A DNA stretch of 64,000 nt, taken from contig JBNKDE010000004.1 in NCBI GenBank assembly GCA_050288105.1, positions 233,418 through 297,417 on the forward strand, given 5' to 3'. The notes under the pieces were generated by a model. That model saw only the letters and a list, made by a program, of their open reading frames with translations, was not told where the DNA came from and did no database searches. A program made the position numbers and the translations under genes. The first letter of the stretch is position 1. The number at the start of each line of letters is the position of its first letter. Of this stretch, positions 28,122 to 34,797 are shown in pieces. This stretch comes from JACNJF01 sp050288105 (lineage in GTDB: Bacteria; Pseudomonadota; Gammaproteobacteria; GCA-001735895).

Positions 28122-29299
28122 TCAGGCTGGCGTACCGCTTTCAGTTATATAAGGCGCAATAAGCTTGCGCGACAGCTGTATCCATAGCGGGCTTGCCAGC
28201 AGACTTAAGGCAATGAGCGCTATGGTCGCCTGATAGCCAAAGCTATTGATTAGCCCTACCTGCAGGCCTACCGTTGCCAGAATAAAACTGAATTCCCCCA
28301 CCTGCGACAGCAGCGCACCTGAATAAAAGCTAACCGCCCATCTATTACCCAATATTTTCAGTATCAACGCATTGATAAAGGTATTTGTCACCAGCACCCC
28401 TAACAACAGGCTGGCCAGTAAAGTCCAGTTATCGCGTATAAAACTGATATCGATAATCATCCCCATAGATACAAATAGCAAAGCGACAAAAACTACCTTT
28501 AAAGGCTCCAGAGCATGAGTCACCCAGTCGGTTTCTTTTGCTGAGGCAATCACCATGCCTGCAACAAATGCTCCCAGCGCAGCTGATAAACCCAGCATAC
28601 CGCTAATAAAAGCAAAGCCGAAACAGATCAGCAGCGCGGCGAATAGCTGTAACTCGTGATCCTTTTTGATCACCCTGGCAAAGGGTAGCTTAAGGCGTTT
28701 ACGCGATGCCACCCAGATAGCAAAACCGGTAATCACAACACCACCAATCAACTGCTTGTAGATTAGCGATTGCTCGGGTGACTTACCCGATAACATGGAA
28801 ATTATAATCAGCATAGGGACCACCGCCAGATCCTGTGCTAGCAGAATCAGCAGTACATTCTGACCGGCTGCTGATTTTAGCTCGTTTCTATCCTTCAGCA
28901 ACTTGAGCACCACTGCAGTACTGGACAAACTAATAACAAAACCCAACAGCACAATCCGGGACAGGCTCCAGTCCAGCAACACCCCAATAAACCAGGTTGT
29001 AGCGACGCTAATTAAAATCTGAAACAGGGTTCCAAAGGTCGCAATCCTCCAACCACTGGCCAGCTGGCGAGGCGACACTTCCATACCTATAAAAAAAGTA
29101 ACAGAGTGACACCTATAGCACCCAGATGCTCGATTAAAGTCACATCACTGACAATAGCCAGTCCTGTCGGGCCGATAATGATTCCGGTTATGATATAACC
29201 GACCAGCTGGGGTTGACGAAAAAACTGCAGTAGCATGCCTATGCCCAGCACTACTGCAACCACGCCAACAATTAAGGGTAACAGAGGATCCAGATGCAT
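28122..29299 (-). CDS. Kef-type cation/proton antiporter, reading frame interrupted by a one-base shift
   Basis: Two adjacent frames make one CPA2-family antiporter. The N-terminal 70 residues (start ATG 29299; PQLVGYIITGIIIGPTGL) end at TAG 29089-29087. The rest (from ATG 29084, MEVSPRQLASGWRIA, to 28122) lies one base back. Intact relatives read ...LLLFFIGMEVSPRQL, so the break sits exactly inside LLLF-IGMEV. The join is a run of seven T, C-TTTTTTT-A-TAG, where one more T, or a -1 shift, restores the frame. The whole has about 10-11 TM helices. It would be a K+ or Na+/H+ exchanger of about 392 residues lacking a TrkA-N domain. It follows a small MscS gene by 8 bases. Confidence 0.85.
29090..29096 (-). 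other. T TTT TTA slippery heptamer directly before a stop codon
   Basis: On the coding strand the heptamer TTTTTTA lies in the X_XXY_YYZ phase (codons TTT, TTA) and TAG follows at once. A -1 slip gives ATA GGT ATG GAA and enters the rest of the Kef protein in the right frame. It could be programmed frameshifting, transcript slippage at the T-run, phase variation, or an indel or sequencing error. Confidence 0.5.
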
Positions 29300-29307
29300 T
29301 GCGCTGA

Positions 29308-29904
29308 CTACTCCACTCTCGGGTGATTTTTAAAATCTGGATGGAATTCCTGTATCTTACCAACCGCAGAATAGTGTACCTTGGGGTTGATGACCGTGGG
29401 CCTGGCAATCAGCAAATTATTCGGATAAATAATATATTCGCGGTTATCACTGATCAGTCGGGTGTTAAATAAATTGATATCAGAGATCACACCTTCGACA
29501 TAATTATCTGCATCGAGGATTCTGATAAATGTGCCACGACGATAGGATTGATGTGCCAGCAGAATAAAGAAGGCTGTGATATTGCTCAGAATTGACCAGC
29601 TTGCAAACAATGCCACACCCGTAAGCGCGATGAGGCCTGAAGATGCGGCCAGCAACCATTGAAAATCAAAGCCCCAGATAAACAGAATGATGGCCAGTAC
29701 AACCACACCATTCAATAGCCGAAAGATGACCACCGATTTCCTGAGCACATTATTTTTCAGTGCCCCCTGCTCGACCATCGCCTCCAGCCTTGGCAGCGCC
29801 AGGCGTTGCATTACCAGATAGAGCAAAACAATAATCAGGCTTAAAATTACATTAACCTTGTACTGAAACAGCCAGTGCGTCATTTGTTCGAGATAGAGTT
29901 GCAA
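29308..29904 (-). CDS. small MscS-family mechanosensitive channel
   Basis: A 198-residue protein with three N-terminal TM helices (~15-35, ~60-80, ~85-120) and a short MscS beta domain. The pore-lining helix is Ala/Gly-rich (GLIALTGVALFASWSILSN) and is followed by FILLAHQSYRRGTFIRI, typical of MscS. YVEGVISDINLFNTRL and YPNNLLIARPTVINP are beta-domain marks. It is shorter than MscS (286), lacking the C-terminal alpha/beta domain. It precedes the Kef antiporter by 8 bases, so both osmotic/ion genes are probably one operon. Confidence 0.88.
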   Translation of the reverse strand: MQLYLEQMTHWLFQYKVNVILSLIIVLLYLVMQRLALPRLEAMVEQGALKNNVLRKSVVIFRLLNGVVVLAIILFIWGFDFQWLLAASSGLIALTGVALFASWSILSNITAFFILLAHQSYRRGTFIRILDADNYVEGVISDINLFNTRLISDNREYIIYPNNLLIARPTVINPKVHYSAVGKIQEFHPDFKNHPRVE

Positions 29905-29953
29905 AATTAAAATCCTCTTAAAGATTCTTTGCCGGGTTAATAAAAACTATATT

Positions 29954-30871
29954 CTAGAATGCAAAGGAAGCACTGATATAAATCGGTGTCCCGGTATCTT
30001 CGTGTAACAGGGGCTCAATCAAGGCACTGTACAACAGCCCACCGAGCTCCAGGCGTATGCCACTAACTTTATGTTCCAGCGAATACCCGAGACCGGCATA
30101 CATATCCGGAATATTCTTCCTGCCGAGCGCAGCGTCGGTATCGCCCGAGTAATCAAACCCCGGTCCCTGTATGCGACCTTCAAACCCCACCCTGGGTAAA
30201 GGTAACGCAAGCACGGCGCTGAGGCGACCAATCCATCCCGCAGCCAGTTCATCTGGCTTTTTCTGGTAACTGTAATAAGGTGTAATCATCGCGTAGCTTG
30301 CTGCGTAATCGAACATGGCCGCGTAATCAGACGTCAGATCGACGGTATTAAAATTTATCCTGAATTCATGAATCTTGAGCGATTCCAGCAACACACCCAG
30401 CTGATGATTCGATTTATCCTGCTGCAGGTAAATATAGCTGATACCAACGCCTGCATGATACCCGCGGCCCTGCCCTCCGGTAACTTCAGCATTGACGCTG
30501 GATGGAGAAAACTGCCGGGTAAAGCTGGGCGCGACCACTACGCGACCTTTTCCTGAAGAAAAGCGATAGTCATCGTAAAACAGGCTAAGCCCCAGTCCCC
30601 TTTGCGCCTGTAGTGGCAGGAAATACTGCAGGCTCAACATGCTCGTCCTGTTATCGATACCCTCTCCACTTACATTAGCCAGTCCGATCTGAACCCTGCT
30701 CTCGACCCTGTGCTCATCAACCGGCGACGCTGTCAAAGACAGATACCTGAAATCCATCGGCACTTCAATCAGGTGCTCTGCCACAAAATCTAACGATTTT
30801 TGCGCACAGGCTAATCCGCTCCCAAACAACGCCAGCATCACCAGAATTAATTTTGAAATCGAAAAGCGCAC
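29954..30871 (-). CDS. outer-membrane beta-barrel protein of unknown function
   Basis: A 305-residue protein with a signal peptide (LILVMLALFGSGLACA) and amphipathic strands throughout, ending ISASFAF, the C-terminal Phe signature of outer-membrane barrels. The mature N-terminus KSLDFVAEHLIEVPMDFRYLS is distinctive, but I do not recognise the family. It is separated from the MscS gene by 49 bases. Confidence 0.7.
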   Translation of the reverse strand: MRFSISKLILVMLALFGSGLACAQKSLDFVAEHLIEVPMDFRYLSLTASPVDEHRVESRVQIGLANVSGEGIDNRTSMLSLQYFLPLQAQRGLGLSLFYDDYRFSSGKGRVVVAPSFTRQFSPSSVNAEVTGGQGRGYHAGVGISYIYLQQDKSNHQLGVLLESLKIHEFRINFNTVDLTSDYAAMFDYAASYAMITPYYSYQKKPDELAAGWIGRLSAVLALPLPRVGFEGRIQGPGFDYSGDTDAALGRKNIPDMYAGLGYSLEHKVSGIRLELGGLLYSALIEPLLHEDTGTPIYISASFAF

Positions 30872-30982
30872 AGCGTTCTCACTCGCATATAAAGCAGATG
30901 CTATACGGATATTGAGACAATTAAAACCAGCTAATTAAAGGCAGCCAGTCACCTACGCGCTTTTGCGATAAAAAACTGGCAA

Positions 30983-31010
30983 AAAAAAGCCCGGAATGTT
31001 CCGGGCTTTT
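30983..31010 (-). terminator. Rho-independent terminator of the sulfurtransferase operon
   Basis: A stem AGCCCGGAA/TTCCGGGCT with a two-base loop lies 60 bases after the sulfurtransferase stop. On the minus strand it is followed by eight T. The plus strand has a shorter TTTT, so weaker bidirectional activity is possible. Confidence 0.88.
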
Positions 31011-31070
31011 AAACTGTACCTGAGTTAATCAGTTATAAAAACAAGGCTTAAGAAAAAGAGCCTGCTTAAA

Positions 31071-32045
31071 TTATAATTTGGCGGGATTGATGGTTTCACC
31101 GCCTAACAGGCTGTACTCAACCAGAGAGCCATCATAGAGACTGGCTTTTTTGTTGCCAATCAGCTCATGTGTAACAAACCAGACACCTGCAGCCTGATGC
31201 CCTGTATTGCAATAAACAATAGTCTCCGCATCGGGATTCAGGCCTTTCGCTTTCATCATGGATTTGTAGCTGTCTGCAGGCAGAAAACGAGCTGAAGCGC
31301 CATCTGCAAGAGTGATCAGATCGGGTGAAATATCCTTCGCACCTTTCAGGTGACCGGACAGTTCGCCTTTCTTGGTAAATACACCCATATACTGATTTTG
31401 CGGACGCGCATCGGCTATTTGAACTTTTTTACCTTTTAGTGCCTGCTTAACATCTTCGTAGCTAGCCAGAATACTTTTATCTTCAGTAGTTGCTACCCAG
31501 TTACCGGTCCTGGCTGCTGCTGCATCAGTAGCCGCAGGGTATCCAGCTGCCAGCCATGCTGCCATGCCTCCATCTAGAATCGCCATATTCTGCTGACCAA
31601 AGTATTTAAACTGCCAGTACAGGCGTGTCGCCTCATTCACATCACCAGTGTTCAGGCCAGTTGGTACCAGTACGATAGTGGAGTCCTTGTTGACGCCCCA
31701 GGATTGAGCCAGTTTCTCAAAATCCGCTTTCAGGGGAATCAGCTTTTTAACACTTTTACCCGCTACATCGCGCTTCACGCGTATCTGGTTAAAATCAACC
31801 AGCTGGGCACCAGGCACATGGCCTGAGACGGTGCTTACAACAGTTTTGCCTTTTTCAGTTTTCATTACAGGCGCTTTGGTAAATGTCCCGACGGAACCAG
31901 TCACCTGCAGAATAGTCACCTGATCTTTATGTGCATCCAACCACGCTGGATCAACCAGAGGTGAGATTTTGCTTGCAGCGGCAGCGCTTTGCACTAAAGC
32001 GGCTGCCAGCAACAACATTACTGGTATAGATTTTATTACTTTCAT
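31071..32045 (-). CDS. exported double-domain sulfurtransferase
   Basis: The ATG at 32045 follows AAGGAGC by 7 bases and gives MKVIKSIPVMLLLAAALVQSAAAA, a clear signal peptide; an ATG 14 codons upstream lacks these. The ~324-residue product has two rhodanese domains: the N-terminal one (~30-165) without an active Cys and the C-terminal one with the loop IVYCNTGHQA (persulfide Cys in CNTGHQ). This is the thiosulfate/3-mercaptopyruvate sulfurtransferase layout. It should act in the periplasm on sulfane sulfur. It is the last gene of an operon with two YeeE halves and an NPCAP-repeat protein and ends at a strong terminator. Confidence 0.9.
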   Translation of the reverse strand: MKVIKSIPVMLLLAAALVQSAAAASKISPLVDPAWLDAHKDQVTILQVTGSVGTFTKAPVMKTEKGKTVVSTVSGHVPGAQLVDFNQIRVKRDVAGKSVKKLIPLKADFEKLAQSWGVNKDSTIVLVPTGLNTGDVNEATRLYWQFKYFGQQNMAILDGGMAAWLAAGYPAATDAAAARTGNWVATTEDKSILASYEDVKQALKGKKVQIADARPQNQYMGVFTKKGELSGHLKGAKDISPDLITLADGASARFLPADSYKSMMKAKGLNPDAETIVYCNTGHQAAGVWFVTHELIGNKKASLYDGSLVEYSLLGGETINPAKL

Positions 32046-32094
32046 TCTTAGCTCCTTATAGAGATGTGTTTTAAGTTTGGGTAACAACCAGAAG

Positions 32095-32823
32095 TCAGCA
32101 CAGGGCGTTAGCCTCGGGCAGATCTGAGTTCATGCGCATACAGACTTCGTCCTGCACTGACTCCAGTATACGTGGCCAATCTATCGGCATTTCGCTCAGG
32201 ACATGGGTATCCCGGTCCTGCAAAATAGCGGCGTTAGATTGAGCCTGTTGTGTCCAGCCAATGACTTCATCACGACACAACAATAATTGTTCGATAAAAG
32301 GCCGAGCCAGCGTTAGAAACGCAGCCAGCCACTGCAACACCAAAACTGACGGTCGAGTTCGATGAATCTGCCACATTCCGTTATCCAGCAGCTGTAGAAT
32401 CTCTGCAGCCGGCAACATGCGCTCATCAGTAACCCAGCCATTGGTGGCAAACAGGGCAAGCGGCAGGCCATATGCAGACATGGAAACTGCTGCCACATGC
32501 GTAAAGGCCTGATCCGGTGCGGGTCTTACAAACAGATGAAAATGCCCATGTTCATCGCGAGTCCATTCATCTGCATCATGCGCATGGTAATACACCATCG
32601 CCCCCGACTGAGGGTCAAGACAGTCATCCTGAGGATAATGCGTCCAGGCCTGTATCGGATTATCCACGCTGTCGCGCAGCCATTCACTGATAATGGACAG
32701 CTCATCGTTTACCAGGGACTGATGAATAATGGCAACCGATTCAGCAGCATCCGCTATCGTATCGAATGAGCATTCATCCAGATTATTCAACCACTGCGTG
32801 TAATCCGGCGAACTAATTTTCAT
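32095..32823 (-). CDS. unknown soluble protein in the YeeE/sulfurtransferase operon
   Basis: A 242-residue protein, acidic and probably cytoplasmic (no signal peptide). It contains MVYYHAHDADEWTRDEHGHFHLFVR, a His/Asp-rich stretch with possible metal ligands near residue 80, and a hydrophobic WLAAFLTLARPFIEQLLLC helix. I do not assign a family. The gene ends 50 bases before the sulfurtransferase start and begins 15 bases after the NPCAP-repeat gene, so it belongs to the sulfur operon. Confidence 0.7.
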   Translation of the reverse strand: MKISSPDYTQWLNNLDECSFDTIADAAESVAIIHQSLVNDELSIISEWLRDSVDNPIQAWTHYPQDDCLDPQSGAMVYYHAHDADEWTRDEHGHFHLFVRPAPDQAFTHVAAVSMSAYGLPLALFATNGWVTDERMLPAAEILQLLDNGMWQIHRTRPSVLVLQWLAAFLTLARPFIEQLLLCRDEVIGWTQQAQSNAAILQDRDTHVLSEMPIDWPRILESVQDEVCMRMNSDLPEANALC

Positions 32824-32838
32824 TCGATCGACAGCTGC

Positions 32839-33192
32839 TTAATGTTGGGTAGGTGCACAGGGATTTTCACCACGTGCGTTAGGTGCACAGGGGTTTTCGC
32901 CGCGCGCATTGGGTGCGCAGGGATTTTCACCACGCTGTGCCGGGGCACAGGGGTTCTGACCACGAGCAGCTGGTGCACAGGGATTGCTACCACGTAACGG
33001 GGCGCAGGGATTTTCACCACGTTGCACAGGCGCACAGGGGTTTTCGCCACGCGCCATAGCAACCGGCACCCCCAGTGCAGCAATCGGTTGCGGAAGTGGT
33101 GCCACCCCCAGCATACCCATCGCGAGAGCAGGAATAGAAAGCGATAGCAGATATTTTCTTCGCTTCGATTGATTTGTAGATCGAGTTTTCAT
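32839..33192 (-). CDS. exported protein with seven RGxNPCAP cysteine repeats
   Basis: A 117-residue protein. Residues 1-47 hold a basic start (SKRRK) and a hydrophobic segment ending VPVAMA, fitting a signal peptide or anchor. Residues 48-117 are seven tandem copies of RG(E/S/Q)NPCAPxx, with cysteines at 53, 63, 72, 82, 92, 102 and 112 (spacing 10, 9, 10, 10, 10, 10). There is no other cysteine. Low-complexity NPCA(A/P) proteins occur in other proteobacteria but have no known function as far as I know. Lying between half-YeeE genes and an exported sulfurtransferase, it could be a periplasmic thiol carrier for sulfane sulfur, or a metal binder (inference). Confidence 0.8.
   Translation of the reverse strand: MKTRSTNQSKRRKYLLSLSIPALAMGMLGVAPLPQPIAALGVPVAMARGENPCAPVQRGENPCAPLRGSNPCAPAARGQNPCAPAQRGENPCAPNARGENPCAPNARGENPCAPTQH
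32851..33051 (-). repeat. seven tandem ~30-base coding repeats
   Basis: Direct repeats with consensus (minus strand) CGTGGTGAAAATCCCTGTGC, then ACCT plus a variable spacer of 3-9 bases. Synonymous differences between copies (AAC/AAT, CCC/CCT) show that the protein repeat is maintained, not only recent duplication. Confidence 0.85.
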
Positions 33193-33245
33193 GCCTGTAG
33201 ATACTTCTCCGTCGAAATGTGCACTAATACAGCAACACCGAATAT

Positions 33246-33848
33246 TTAATGACCTGCAGCTGATTCCTGCGCCTCACCTGCGCTGGGGCCGAGTTGATTA
33301 AAACGTTTCTCAAAAGCGGTTCCCATCACAAATCCAGCTATCGCCAGAAGCGCAACCACCAGCAAAACCATCCAGGAAGAAACGCCCAGTAGCTGCGGTA
33401 AAGTTTTCTGTGGCAACTTGCCGGCACTCAACAGTTGTTGCATCCACTCCGCATCAAAATTGAGTGAGAACAGCCAGATCCCTAAAACCATGCCCAGTGC
33501 GAACACCACCCCATCGAGGCGACCTGTCATAGCACCCACCACTGAGGTACCTGGACAATATCCACCTACCGCAAAGCCAGCACCCACAAAAGCACCACCC
33601 ACAGCGGTTGCGCCCAGCAAAGCGGGCGCTACATAGAACCCTGCTGAACCGAAGGTATTATTCAATTGAAGCAACTGGATACCTAATGAAGCGACAACAA
33701 TTGCAGTAAACATCACCTTGAAAACCGACCAGTCGGTGAGCCTGAATTGAGCTGTTAATTTACAGGGAGAACCAAAACCCGCCTGCTCTAGAACAAAACC
33801 AAACAGCAGTCCTGAAGCAAGTGCGGTACCTGCACTACCATAATCCAT
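33246..33848 (-). CDS. YeeE/YedE-family transporter, C-terminal half protein
   Basis: A ~200-residue membrane protein starting at the ATG 33848, which overlaps the stop of the preceding gene (TAATG); a longer frame extending upstream is only a shadow of that gene. Several TM helices are visible. Conserved cysteines of the YeeE (thiosulfate uptake) fold are in GFGSPCKL and GGYCPGTS. In bacterial YeeE, such cysteines line the substrate path. Paired with the half upstream it would form a two-subunit sulfur-compound transporter. Confidence 0.87.
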   Translation of the reverse strand: MDYGSAGTALASGLLFGFVLEQAGFGSPCKLTAQFRLTDWSVFKVMFTAIVVASLGIQLLQLNNTFGSAGFYVAPALLGATAVGGAFVGAGFAVGGYCPGTSVVGAMTGRLDGVVFALGMVLGIWLFSLNFDAEWMQQLLSAGKLPQKTLPQLLGVSSWMVLLVVALLAIAGFVMGTAFEKRFNQLGPSAGEAQESAAGH

Positions 33849-34363
33849 TACCAGGCCCTCCGTACCAGCAAACTTACGCCAAGACCGACCAGGAAGAAGG
33901 TAGTCAGAAACACGAAGCCACCGATACTCAGCATGGCGGCGCCTGACAGGCCAATACCGCTGGTACATCCTGAGGCGATACGCGAACCAATGCCCGCCAG
34001 AATGCCTCCACACAGCGCGAGAAGCAGGCGGTGAGAACGGCCAACTTTATGCGCGCCTTCAAGCATGAATCTAAATCTACCCGAGGCAATAGCAGCCAGC
34101 AACGCACCCAGTGCAATTCCTAACACTTCGAATACGATCCAGGATAAAAGAGGATTAGCCCCATTCTGCAACATTGGGCCAAGGTAAGCGTTGGTTTCGG
34201 TAACCTGAGGGGCGAGTTCATCCCCGAGAACAGCAGCGAAGCGTGTAAACATGCCTGAAGCACCAACTCCATTGCCAACCAGCACAAAAGTCAGGATCAA
34301 TACCAGGCCGAGGACCACGCCTGCAATATAAGGTGGCCACAGAGGCCTTGCAGTATCACCCAT
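33848..34363 (-). CDS. YeeE/YedE-family transporter, N-terminal half protein
   Basis: The ATG at 34363 follows AGGGG by about 8 bases; an upstream ATG 14 codons earlier has no such site. The ~171-residue protein has four to five TM helices and the YeeE Cys motif RIASGCTSGIGLSGAAML. It has the same internal repeat family as the next gene (SGCTSG and GGYCPGTS are the two halves of single-chain YeeE). It likely leads an operon of transporter halves, NPCAP-repeat protein, unknown protein and sulfurtransferase. Confidence 0.87.
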   Translation of the reverse strand: MGDTARPLWPPYIAGVVLGLVLILTFVLVGNGVGASGMFTRFAAVLGDELAPQVTETNAYLGPMLQNGANPLLSWIVFEVLGIALGALLAAIASGRFRFMLEGAHKVGRSHRLLLALCGGILAGIGSRIASGCTSGIGLSGAAMLSIGGFVFLTTFFLVGLGVSLLVRRAW

Positions 34364-34797
34364 AAGTTTTACCCCTTTAAAAAACATATAAGTTCTGAAT
34401 GTCAAATTTCAGAGATTACAGCATTCCATGCTAACTGAGCCAATGGCCAGATTAGACTTTATGGATGTTTCTTCTGTATTACATTTAACGCGGCCGAAGA
34501 ATAGCACTAGAAAAAACTGTAAGAAAGTGAAATAGGTTATCAAATCAACCACAGTTATTTGTTTACATGCGCTATGTCAAGTAGATATACAATTGCCGAC
34601 ACTGAAGCATAAAGAAAGATTATGGAATTATAAAATTACAGCATAATCCTAAACCAGGCCAAAACAGTAAAAACGATCCTGTCTTTTGCCTGTATTTAGT
34701 CTGGTGAGGCAGCCTGAAATATCATTTCTGACTTGACTCCCTTTTTATTAACAGGTTCCTCTTATCATTCGAAAATGACGTCACGCATGAAGCAACC
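34364..34797. other. non-coding gap upstream of the YeeE operon
   Basis: AT-rich, no convincing reading frame. A short inverted repeat TCTGAA/TTCAGA (34394-34413) lies just upstream of the YeeE start, where a promoter or operator would be expected. Upstream of it, nothing clear is seen; the region also holds the end of the GGDEF-EAL transcript. Confidence 0.4.

Noticed and set aside
32851..33051. Direct repeats of ~30 bases resembling a small CRISPR array
   Set aside because: Units are in frame with a protein, spacers are only 3-9 bases and encode repeat residues; no cas genes.
33849..34013. N-terminal extension of the second YeeE half
   Set aside because: It is an out-of-frame shadow of the first half; a TAATG junction at 33848 gives the real start.
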